A stretch of 64,000 bases of DNA from Nocardia iowensis (lineage in GTDB: Bacteria > Actinomycetota > Actinomycetes > Mycobacteriales > Mycobacteriaceae), in NCBI RefSeq assembly GCF_019222765.1, contig NZ_CP078145.1, positions 310,001 to 374,000 on the forward strand, given 5' to 3'. The notes under the pieces were generated by a model. That model searched no databases and had not been told where the DNA came from. It saw only the letters and a list, made by a program, of their open reading frames with translations. Position numbers and translations under genes: made by a program. Positions 8,324 through 14,899 of this stretch are shown piece after piece. How positions within the stretch are numbered: position 1 is the stretch's first letter; every line of letters starts with the position of its first letter.

Positions 8324-9763
8324 GTGGGATCCGACGAGCTACCGAACCCGATGAGGTGGGTGCCGACGGCGGTCGTCATCGACACGAACCTCTGGGGCCG
8401 AGGCACCCTTGATATCACCCGTCTACGGGATCTCGCCAGAAGGCTTGCGAAGTTGCGCGTAAAGGTCTGGATCCCAACACAAGTCGTCATGGAGTGGGCA
8501 AGACATGCTGTCGACGACGTCGAACTGATCATTCCCTCGTGGACGAGCCTGCGGAGGGCGGGGCTGGTCGCTGACAGATTTCCTCTGACGCAGGAAGTTT
8601 CAGTCATGCTTGACCAGCTGTTGGAGGCTGTGAACGCCGTCGACAACGTCACGGTGTTGCCGATGAGCGGGACGGCAGCCATTGCTGGCATTCGAGATCA
8701 GATCCTTCGGACTGGGGCCGGGACCGTACGGCAAGGGGTTCGTACCGGTGCGGCAGATTCATCGTGGGTGCGAGATGCTCTGATTGCTGCCGGTAACGAC
8801 CCTAGCCGGATTGTCTTTCTCACCAAGAACGGCAAGGACGTCTACGCCACGATGCAACGGATGGGGATCTCCACGGAGGAGATCTATGTCCGGCCCGAAC
8901 ATCGGCTGCTCGATTCGATTGTGGCGGTTGCCAATGCATCCGAACATATGACCGCCTTAGTTGCACAACATCTACTTGAGCTTCGCCACCGGGAAGTGAG
9001 TAGAGGTTTGCGGTTGGTCGCCGGAGCCTGGCTCAAAGTAGACGACATCGCCGTTGACTATGCATCATTCGGAGGTGAAGGAGGCGAGGGGCTCGATGCA
9101 ATAGATGTCCAGATCCTCCCTGAACCGCTGTTGGTTGGGATGGCAAATCTCAAAGTCTTCAGTAACGGAACTGTCGATGCGGCAATTGAATTCGAAGCAA
9201 TTCTCTTCGGTGACCTTGATCTGAGTAGGCGGGAGGTCGGCGACGATGGGGCTGTGCGGTCTTGGCAGGGTACCAACGAGAATGCGGTCGTTACGGTGCC
9301 GCTCGTCGCGGAGGTTTTGGACGGCGTGGTCAGTGGAGTCACCGTCGCGGGCGAAGCTCGTGCAGAAGCGGAGCCGCGCTGGTTCAACGCGCCAGCTGCT
9401 GCTCGTGGCTGGCTTACCGAGTGGTTGCCAAGATTGGCGGGAGTTACCGTCGATCTTGATGCTTCCGACACAACGAATGAATTCATGCTATTCGGGGTCG
9501 GCGGACGAAAGGTCGGCTGCGACTTCGTTTGCCACTCTGATGGCGAGTGGACGCTGAACTTTGTTGGCAATTCGATCCGCACGGCGATCATTTGTCGTGG
9601 CGACCGCAATGTGCCGCGCAGGGTTCAGTCGCCAAGCGGACGAATGGTAAAGCTACGGCGCAACTTTGAGATCCGAGGTGAGGACGCCGACGGGCGCACC
9701 ACGAGTCCGTTCCCGATTCTCGCTAAGGTCTGGGGCTACCTCGTAGAACAGCAAGGCGAATAA
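8324..9763 (+). CDS. PIN-domain protein with long C-terminal region
   Basis: The first 180 residues look like a PIN ribonuclease domain. An early acidic residue sits in VVIDTNLW, a Glu in VVMEWAR, and a late acidic cluster in AADSSWVRDALIAA followed by RIVFLTKNGKD. This resembles the DUF4935-type PIN proteins. The remaining 300 residues are beta-rich and unrecognised. Codon use is visibly less GC-biased than in flanking phage genes (many gat, gtt, ttg codons), which points to recent transfer. No antitoxin-sized partner is adjacent. With the restriction-like gene upstream it makes a plausible defence island inside the phage. Confidence 0.7.
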   Translation: MGSDELPNPMRWVPTAVVIDTNLWGRGTLDITRLRDLARRLAKLRVKVWIPTQVVMEWARHAVDDVELIIPSWTSLRRAGLVADRFPLTQEVSVMLDQLLEAVNAVDNVTVLPMSGTAAIAGIRDQILRTGAGTVRQGVRTGAADSSWVRDALIAAGNDPSRIVFLTKNGKDVYATMQRMGISTEEIYVRPEHRLLDSIVAVANASEHMTALVAQHLLELRHREVSRGLRLVAGAWLKVDDIAVDYASFGGEGGEGLDAIDVQILPEPLLVGMANLKVFSNGTVDAAIEFEAILFGDLDLSRREVGDDGAVRSWQGTNENAVVTVPLVAEVLDGVVSGVTVAGEARAEAEPRWFNAPAAARGWLTEWLPRLAGVTVDLDASDTTNEFMLFGVGGRKVGCDFVCHSDGEWTLNFVGNSIRTAIICRGDRNVPRRVQSPSGRMVKLRRNFEIRGEDADGRTTSPFPILAKVWGYLVEQQGE

Positions 9764-9896
9764 CGGTACTCGGGCGCTGTCGGCGGCCGAGTACGTTCGC
9801 GTCCTACACTTCGGCTCCGATCCGCCTGCGCCATGCAGGACCTTCCGCGGCTCCTTGACATCCACCACACGTCTCAGGGACGCTCGAAGGGCGAGT

Positions 9897-9910
9897 GGTA
9901 CACGTGTACC
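9897..9910. promoter_or_regulatory. 14-bp perfect palindrome, operator candidate
   Basis: GGTACACGTGTACC is self-complementary over all 14 bases. It sits in the 300-bp gap between the PIN gene and the packaging genes, about 160 bases before the next start. A dimeric repressor could bind it, but no regulator can be assigned. Confidence 0.4.
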
Positions 9911-9914
9911 CATT

Positions 9915-9945
9915 GGGCCTCGATCCGTGAGTTGGATCGAGGCCC
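9915..9945. terminator. Hairpin, probable intrinsic terminator
   Basis: GGGCCTCGATCC pairs perfectly with GGATCGAGGCCC across a 7-base loop. It follows the PIN gene, which ends about 150 bases upstream. The downstream tract is only weakly T-rich, as is usual for terminators in high-GC actinobacteria. It probably separates the defence locus from the packaging genes. Confidence 0.6.
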
Positions 9946-10068
9946 GACTCATTTGAGCACGGCGATGCCGTGCCGAGGACAAGCTCGCAATCTCACCGTG
10001 CCACAACATCGTTGGCACCGTTCGCCCAGGGTAGGCGACTCACCCATCACATTCTGAGAGGGCTCGAC

Positions 10069-10167
10069 ATGCCTTTGTTCATTCAGTGGATCCTGTTCCT
10101 GATCTCGCTGACCCAGCTCGGCAGTGGCTCATCCAGCGCCTCGGCTGGCATCCCGACCGGCAGCTAG
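10069..10167 (+). CDS. Very small hydrophobic peptide (32 aa)
   Basis: ATG at 10069 follows GAGAGGG and opens a 32-residue frame beginning MPLFIQWILFLISLTQLGSG. The first half could cross a membrane or act as a signal; the rest is Ser/Gly-rich. It ends 12 bases before the HNH gene and may be translationally linked to it. Existence is plausible; function is unknown. Confidence 0.4.
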   Translation: MPLFIQWILFLISLTQLGSGSSSASAGIPTGS

Positions 10168-10179
10168 ACAGCAACACCG

Positions 10180-10455
10180 GTGACGACGGACCCGCGCCAG
10201 ACTCACCGGTGGCGGGCCATCGTCGCGGACCTTCGTGCCCGGAGGCTGCCGTGCTGGCGCTGCGGGCAGCCGATCGACTACGACGCCGCGCGGTTCGCGC
10301 CGGACAGCTTCGAAGCCGATCACTTCTATCCGGTCAGCACCCACCCACACCTGGCTCTGGATCCGGCGAATGCGCGTGCAAGTCACCTGCGCTGCAATCG
10401 CTCTCGCGGCAACACCGCGTCGGCGGTCGGGGAGTGGGTGCGGTCGGACTTCTGA
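10180..10455 (+). CDS. HNH endonuclease
   Basis: This 91-aa protein has the HNH nuclease pattern: a zinc pair CWRC, a central EADHFYPVS containing the first catalytic His, then an Asn in DPANARASHLRCNRSRG supplying the remaining HNH and zinc residues. Small HNH proteins encoded next to terminase genes are known in many HK97-type phages to help cut concatemeric DNA during packaging. Here it stands about 3.7 kb upstream of the terminase genes. The GTG start is taken from the open frame; no strong ribosome site is visible. Confidence 0.85.
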   Translation: MTTDPRQTHRWRAIVADLRARRLPCWRCGQPIDYDAARFAPDSFEADHFYPVSTHPHLALDPANARASHLRCNRSRGNTASAVGEWVRSDF

Positions 10456-10667
10456 GGGTCCGAATGCGGTTCGTGCTAGACGAATTGGCCTATGAGATGG
10501 CGAAATACTGTGGCGCCCTCAATCGTTCAGACGCCCAGTCTTACCAACTGCCTCCCAGTCCGTGCCATTCGAGCGCTCCGGTCCTGGCCCCCATGAAGAT
10601 AGTCCCGCAATGGGTGAGGTACAGGTCGGGTTAGTCAGACCCGGCAGGTAGATCGGATGTCCGGTGA

Positions 10668-10796
10668 CTAGCCGTGCAGTCGATCGCAGATGTCACGGAT
10701 TGTTCGGTAGACCGCAAGGACCAGTGGTCCCCATTTTGCAACTCGGTCTGCCCATTGCGCCCGCTGGCTACGAGCGCGCTTGTCCGACTTCGACAT
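10668..10796 (-). CDS. Small basic hypothetical protein (42 aa)
   Basis: Leftward frame with a good ribosome site (GGGAGG, eight bases before the ATG ending at 10796). The product begins MSKSDKRARSQRAQWADRVA and ends with a mildly hydrophobic helix (WGPLVLAVYRTIRDIC). The stretch 10456-10667 beside it shows no convincing gene. Function unknown. Confidence 0.4.
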   Translation of the reverse strand: MSKSDKRARSQRAQWADRVAKWGPLVLAVYRTIRDICDRLHG

Positions 10797-11021
10797 CAAC
10801 ATCACCTCCCATCTCATCTCCAGCCCCCGCGCGCGAGGGGCTGGAGTTGAGTTGAAAGGCGCTGTGAGAGTAGCTGACGACCGACACTGGTGGGGAGGGG
10901 CGGGTGGAAAGTTGACGGCGATCGGCTCCTCGATTCCCCGGGCAGTGGGCAATCTCCCCCCGCGGGCATACCCCCATCGCGCGAGGCGGGCAGAACGTCC
11001 GGCGGCTGGCGAGGTGTGCGC

Positions 11022-12272
11022 GTGAGTCGCCCGGTCGCCTCGATCCGATTCGACACCCTCGCGGTGGATCGACTGCGCACCTTCGAGGGCAACCCACGCC
11101 GAGGCAACGTCGACGCGATCGCGCAGTCGCTAGAGGTCACCGGCCAGTACCGGCCCGTCGTGGTCAACGAAGGCACTCTCACCGGCCGGACACTGGAAGT
11201 GTTGGCGGGCAACCACACCCTGCTCGCAGCGCGCCAGCTCGGCTGGGAGGAGTTGGCCGTCGGGATCATCGATGTTGATGAGCAGACTGCGCGGCGCATC
11301 GTCGCCGCCGACAACCGCACCGCCGACCTCGGCGACTACGACCACACCGCGCTGTTCGGACTCCTCGACGGCCTCGACGACCTCGCTGGAACCGGCTACA
11401 GCACCGAGGATTTCGACAAGCTCGTCGCCGAGATCATCCCGCGCGAAACCCACACCGACCCCGATGACGCCCCCGACCTACCTGACGACCCGACCAGTGC
11501 GCCGGGAGATATCTGGCAGCTGGGGCCGCACCGGCTCGTGGTCGGTGACGCCACCGACTACGCGGTGGTCGAAGCGCTGATGGACGGCGAGCAGGCCGAC
11601 TGCGTGTGGACCGACCCGCCCTACGGCGTCGACTACGTCGGCAAGACCAAGGACGCCCTGCGGATCCAGGGTGACGCCGTGGCCGATCTTGACGAACTCC
11701 TTGCCGGGGCGTTCGCCTCGATGGTCGCGGTCGCCCGGCCCGGCGCCCCGGTCTATGTCGCACATGCCGACTCCGAACGCCTGCGGTTCGAGACGACGCT
11801 ACGTGAAGCCGGGGTGCTGGTCCGGCAGAACCTGGTATGGGTGAAGAACACGATCGTCATGGGCCGCAGCGACTACCACTACAAGCACGAGCCGATCCTG
11901 TACGGGTTCGTCCCCGGCGGACAAGGGCGGCTCGGCCGAGGCGGGGACCGCTGGCACGGAGACAACGCCCAGTCCACAACGTTCGAGTTCGACAAACCCT
12001 CGGCCAACCGTGACCACCCGACGATGAAGCCGGTGGCGTTGATCGAGGCGATGCTGGCCAACTCCCTGCGCCCCGGCGGCCTGGTCCTCGATCTGTTCGG
12101 CGGCAGCGGGTCCACCCTCATCGCTGCCCACCAGCACGGGTCGAACGCACGGCTGGCTGAGCTCGACCCGCGCTACGCCGATGTCATCTGCCGCCGATTC
12201 CAGGAGCACACCGGGGTCGTCCCGGTCCGAAACGACGGCGAGGCCGTGGACTTCACAGCCCAGCACGTCTGA
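11022..12272 (+). CDS. ParB-like nuclease domain fused to DNA adenine methyltransferase
   Basis: The 416-aa protein has two domains. Residues 1-120 form a ParB/Srx-like domain (GNPRRGNVDAIAQSL, GQYRPVVVN, then AGNHTLLAARQLG). Residues 160-400 form a beta-class amino-methyltransferase with TDPPYG at 197-202 and the SAM site LDLFGGSGSTLIAA near the C-terminus; the DPPY form favours N6-adenine as the target. This fusion is common just upstream of terminase genes in actinophages. The GTG at 11022 is the first start in the frame that precedes the ParB motif. It ends convergently with the leftward gene at 12291. Confidence 0.92.
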   Translation: MSRPVASIRFDTLAVDRLRTFEGNPRRGNVDAIAQSLEVTGQYRPVVVNEGTLTGRTLEVLAGNHTLLAARQLGWEELAVGIIDVDEQTARRIVAADNRTADLGDYDHTALFGLLDGLDDLAGTGYSTEDFDKLVAEIIPRETHTDPDDAPDLPDDPTSAPGDIWQLGPHRLVVGDATDYAVVEALMDGEQADCVWTDPPYGVDYVGKTKDALRIQGDAVADLDELLAGAFASMVAVARPGAPVYVAHADSERLRFETTLREAGVLVRQNLVWVKNTIVMGRSDYHYKHEPILYGFVPGGQGRLGRGGDRWHGDNAQSTTFEFDKPSANRDHPTMKPVALIEAMLANSLRPGGLVLDLFGGSGSTLIAAHQHGSNARLAELDPRYADVICRRFQEHTGVVPVRNDGEAVDFTAQHV

Positions 12273-12290
12273 TGCTCGATCGGTAGCCGG

Positions 12291-12665
12291 TCAGAAGTTG
12301 TATCCGTCCCAGGTGAACTCGCGGTCGGTCTGCCAGGTAACGGTTCCGGCGGTGCCGTCCCACTCGGCCCGGCTGATGATGTTGTCGTCCTCGATGCGCG
12401 CGATGACGGTGTCATCGAAGAAGCCTCCGTCCTTATAAGACTCCCAGTCGTCTCGGTAGGCGAAGGCGAGGTCGGCGCGGCGGTAGGTTCCGTCGCCGGT
12501 CGCGACCGCGCTGCGCAGCTGTTGCTCGGCCCACCGTTCGGCCTCGGCAGGCGTGTCGAATTCCGCGTTGTCGATTTCGTTCCGCTCGCCGTCGATGAAG
12601 AGGTCGGTGAGTACGGCGATATACACGTAGTCGGAGTCGGCTACGTCGGTTGCTTCGACACTCAT
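12291..12665 (-). CDS. Acidic hypothetical protein (124 aa)
   Basis: A leftward 124-aa acidic protein starts at an ATG directly after the TAA of the upstream frame (TAAATG), with AGGGAGA upstream. It contains VYIAVLTDLFIDGERNEIDN and ends FTWDGYNF, and looks like a small alpha/beta fold. No family is recognised. It shares the transcript starting at the cassette promoter near 13050. DNA mimicry by small acidic phage proteins is known, but nothing here proves it. Confidence 0.6.
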   Translation of the reverse strand: MSVEATDVADSDYVYIAVLTDLFIDGERNEIDNAEFDTPAEAERWAEQQLRSAVATGDGTYRRADLAFAYRDDWESYKDGGFFDDTVIARIEDDNIISRAEWDGTAGTVTWQTDREFTWDGYNF

Positions 12666-13007
12666 TTACTTGGTCTCCCTACAGGTTTCGCACGCTTGGT
12701 GATGAAACGATAGCTCTCGATCTATCGGAAGTGAAGCCAAGAACCCGCACGCTATATGTTGAAAATTGCTGGCACATAACAGTTTTGACATTACAGTCCA
12801 GCGCTCTGCTGCCTCGGAGTCGTAACTTTCATCGGAGGTCACCATGGAAAGAAAGATTGCGCTGGAAGAACACATCCCCAGCCCGCATCTCCCGAGCGAA
12901 GAGCAGGCATGATCTGTACGCAGGTGGCCGATCGCGCGGTTGATGACGGCGCGCCGCGCCAGGACGAGGTCTCGGTCACGGGGGGTGCCAATCGTGTCGA
13001 AGTTCAT
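12666..13007 (-). pseudogene. Small leftward gene with a replaced 3' part
   Basis: A good ribosome site (AAGGAG before the ATG ending at 13007) starts MNFDTIGTPRDRDLVLARRA and continues VINRAIGHLRTD. After about residue 33 the frame runs through less GC-rich DNA that, on the other strand, carries the start of an unrelated gene (see 12844-12912). The C-terminal part therefore looks like antisense sequence, and the original gene was probably truncated by an insertion. It is the first gene behind promoter cassette A. Confidence 0.45.
12844..12912 (+). pseudogene. Remnant of an amidohydrolase 5' end
   Basis: A ribosome site (GGAGG) is followed by ATG and MERKIALEEHIPSP, then a stop after 22 residues. 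The KIALEEH start is typical of the amidohydrolase-2 family, whose members run to about 300 aa. The 150 bases upstream are AT-richer than anything nearby and hold a TTGACA-like box. This looks like a stray promoter plus gene start left by a rearrangement. Confidence 0.35.
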
Positions 13008-13051
13008 GGCGGTAGCTCCTTGCGCGTGCGGTCGTCTCGGTTTTCACAACC

Positions 13052-13115
13052 ATGAACGCTCTGGAGAAGTGACGAGTCAAGCGGTGCAAGTACTCGAAAT
13101 ATATAGTGGCACAAC
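13052..13115 (-). promoter_or_regulatory. Repeated promoter/operator cassette, copy A
   Basis: Read on the minus strand this is a GTTGTGCCAC-type half-palindrome, then GCTTGACT, 17 bases ending AGAGC, and GTTCATGGT. It lies 45 bases upstream of the start at 13007. The same arrangement occurs at 13744-13807 and twice at 63.3 kb. TTGACT is a good -35 box; GTTCAT at the -10 spacing is not a sigma-A consensus, so an alternative sigma factor or an activator may be needed. Confidence 0.65.
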
Positions 13116-13215
13116 CAGATACAGGAACACGCACGCATGTGCGCTGTGGCCGGGTACCGGTTAACGAGCGCGAGACCGTGGAGGTCACGGCCTCGCAGGA
13201 GGTCTCGGCGGCGGG

Positions 13216-13437
13216 TCAGAACCCGGCTACCGCAGCGACCTGTTCGTGTGTCGGATTCGGAATCGCCTCGATCTCGTCCAGGGTGCAGATGTCGAGATTG
13301 CCGTCCGCCCATTGCACCTCGGCGAGGCCATGATGGGCGACGCCGTCCGGGTCGATCGCCGGGCAGGCGATGACCTTGCCGACCGTTGTGTCGACGCCGG
13401 TCGCACCGAGCCAGTAGGCCAGCGTGCCGGGAATCAT
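13216..13437 (-). CDS. Small hypothetical protein (73 aa)
   Basis: The start ATG overlaps the stop of the upstream leftward gene (ATGA), which sets the start at 13437. The product begins MIPGTLAYWLGATGVDTTVG and contains EVQWADGNLDICTLDEIEAI, a small beta-rich fold like those of phage or plasmid accessory proteins. No family is recognised. It is the second gene of the transcript from cassette B. Confidence 0.6.
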   Translation of the reverse strand: MIPGTLAYWLGATGVDTTVGKVIACPAIDPDGVAHHGLAEVQWADGNLDICTLDEIEAIPNPTHEQVAAVAGF

Positions 13438-13709
13438 GTCCGCCTCTGATTCATGATGGCCGACGCGACGGCCGTGTCGACCCACTCGGCGAACTCTGTC
13501 GCCTGCTCAGGCGGCAGCGTCAAGATCACGTCGTTGCCGTTGATGGCGTCATAGACCGCGATCCGTACGGTGCCACCCCGGACGTCGACCAGGGCGTGGC
13601 CCCAGTCGTCCACCGTCACGCCCTCCCAGTCCATCCAGTCGCCAGCGTCGGGATCTGGCTCGTCGTTCCACTCGACCTCCAGCTCCTCTTTGCGTCGGTC
13701 CTTGGTCAT
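13434..13709 (-). CDS. Small acidic hypothetical protein (91 aa)
   Basis: I chose the ATG ending at 13709 because AGGAGGGG lies just upstream; the longer frame to 13772 runs into the promoter. The 91-aa product begins MTKDRRKEELEVEWNDEPDP and contains VRIAVYDAINGNDVILTLPP. It is strongly acidic near the N-terminus. It is the first gene behind cassette B and is coupled to the next gene. Function unknown. Confidence 0.62.
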   Translation of the reverse strand: MTKDRRKEELEVEWNDEPDPDAGDWMDWEGVTVDDWGHALVDVRGGTVRIAVYDAINGNDVILTLPPEQATEFAEWVDTAVASAIMNQRRT

Positions 13710-13743
13710 CGTGGTGCTCCCCTCCTGGTCTAGGTACAGCACC

Positions 13744-13807
13744 ATGAACGCTCTGACCAGGAACGAAGTCAAGCGACATCAGATGCCGTAATAGGTTGCT
13801 GCACAAC
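13744..13807 (-). promoter_or_regulatory. Repeated promoter/operator cassette, copy B
   Basis: On the minus strand the order is the near-palindrome GTTGTGCAGCAAC, 32-33 bases, GCTTGACT, 17 bases ending AGAGC, then GTTCATGGTG. Every distance equals that of copy A. It drives the leftward pair 13709-13216. A plus-strand TAATAG next to the palindrome could belong to a second, opposing promoter. Confidence 0.65.
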
Positions 13808-13832
13808 AAAAGTCGGAGCTATCGTGTGATCG

Positions 13833-13880
13833 CTTCCGGATCGCGACCGGAAGATGGACCCGCCGCCGACGGGCGGCGGG
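13833..13880. terminator. Two consecutive hairpins
   Basis: CTTCCGG pairs with CCGGAAG across 7 bases (13833-13853). A GC-rich stem follows at once, nine CCCGCCGCC/GGCGGCGGG pairs round a 4-base loop (13859-13880). They lie directly before the tRNA-like element and between two transcription units, so they could insulate the leftward genes from the late operon. Confidence 0.4.
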
Positions 13881-13941
13881 GTGGGGCCAGGGTTGGAGCC
13901 TGCCAGTGGCAGGGGCGCCGAGTTCGAGTCTCGGACTCCAC
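13881..13941 (+). other. tRNA-like element, too short for a normal tRNA
   Basis: The 3' half matches a tRNA: a five-pair T-stem CCGAG/CTCGG around loop TTCGAGT, then ACTCCAC, which pairs (6 of 7, one G-U) with GTGGGGC at the 5' end. A D-arm-like stem CAGG/CCTG encloses TTGG. Only 15 bases remain for the anticodon region, and they form a tight CCTGCC/GGCAGG hairpin, so no anticodon loop can be drawn. It is 61 nt against about 73 for a tRNA and has no encoded CCA. It may be a decayed phage tRNA, an old attachment site or a tRNA mimic. Confidence 0.35.
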
Positions 13942-14125
13942 ACGGACGGGGCATCCGCTCGCTACGGACCCCGACCCCGGTGAGGACGCACGCCTCGCCG
14001 GAGCTGGCGGCGGCCTGCGCTGCCCGGCCTGGACCCGACGGTAGCTCCGAACCGAAAGGGCAGGGGAGCGCGGCCCGCCGCTCGCTGATCATCCGCCGAA
14101 ACCGCTGTTCGGCTCGAGTCAATAC

Positions 14126-14138
14126 GTTGTGGCACAAC
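14126..14138. promoter_or_regulatory. Operator-like palindrome before the terminase operon
   Basis: GTTGTGGCACAAC is a perfect palindrome about a central G. The same 13-base pattern, with one or two changes, sits in the promoter cassettes at 13.1, 13.8 and 63.3 kb. It lies 61 bases before the first late gene, so one regulator could control the late operon and the cassette genes. Confidence 0.5.
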
Positions 14139-14198
14139 GCATTAGCGGACTTGAATCTCGACGCGATGTACGCGCAACTTCGAAAGGGGTGAGCCGAC

Positions 14199-14603
14199 AT
14201 GAATCGATCGAAATCCGGTGCGCCACAACATGCGCTGCAGCTCCGCAAAGCCGGAGTTCCCTACGCGAAGATCGCCGAACAGCTCGATATCACCGAAGCC
14301 GACGCCTACGACATGGTGACCGCCGCGCTGCAGGTGCACGAGGAAGCGCCCGAGACCCGTACCCGCCTGGACCTCGAACGTCTGGACGCGATGCTGCTCG
14401 GTCTGTGGAAGCACATCGGCCAGGGCGATCCGAAAGCAGTCGAACAGGGCCTGGAGGTGATGCGGATGCGCGCCGACATGCTCGCCGACCGCGCCGCATC
14501 CGGCGACGGCAGCGAGGTCGGCGACTACTTGGAATCGGTGAAAGCCGCTGCGCGAGAGAATAAACAGAGCGCCGTAACGCGGTTGCGGGCGGTGGAGTCC
14601 TGA
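14199..14603 (+). CDS. Helix-turn-helix protein, probable terminase accessory or small subunit
   Basis: This 134-aa protein carries a helix-turn-helix in its first 50 residues (ALQLRKAGVPYAKIAEQLDI then TEADAYDMV), followed by a long helical, charged region. It is the first gene of the late operon, with AAAGGGG upstream of the ATG. Small terminase subunits are helix-turn-helix proteins that recognise the packaging site, and the gene lies two ahead of the large subunit. Whether this or the next gene is the true small subunit cannot be decided by eye. Confidence 0.6.
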   Translation: MNRSKSGAPQHALQLRKAGVPYAKIAEQLDITEADAYDMVTAALQVHEEAPETRTRLDLERLDAMLLGLWKHIGQGDPKAVEQGLEVMRMRADMLADRAASGDGSEVGDYLESVKAAARENKQSAVTRLRAVES

Positions 14604-14899
14604 TGGCGCGCTCGCTACCGGAGTCGGTCGCCGCAGCGGTCGAGGAGATGACGTGGCTGACTCCCGCTGATCAGGCGGCGGTAGATCTGGCACTGCGCTA
14701 CGCGGTGCAGATCGAAGCCGGGATCAGTCGCGGCGGTCAGGATGCGACCAAGGCCCTGTACCTCGGTCCGCACCTACTGCGGGCGCTCGCCGAGCTGGGT
14801 GGCACTCCAGGAGGCCGGCGAGCGTTCGGTGACGGCGTCGGCGACGGAGTCGAGTCGACGCTGATCAGGTTGCGGCGCGAGTTTGGACACCCCGCGTAG
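14603..14899 (+). CDS. Probable terminase small subunit
   Basis: The 98-aa protein overlaps the upstream stop by one base (TGATG) and the large subunit by 17 bases. It is helical and contains LTPADQAAVDLALRYAVQIE followed by GGQDATKALYLGPHLLRALA, a pattern I associate with small terminase subunits of corynebacterial and mycobacterial phages. In the holoenzyme it would bind packaging-site DNA and stimulate the large-subunit ATPase. Position and wording are the evidence. Confidence 0.65.
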   Translation: MARSLPESVAAAVEEMTWLTPADQAAVDLALRYAVQIEAGISRGGQDATKALYLGPHLLRALAELGGTPGGRRAFGDGVGDGVESTLIRLRREFGHPA

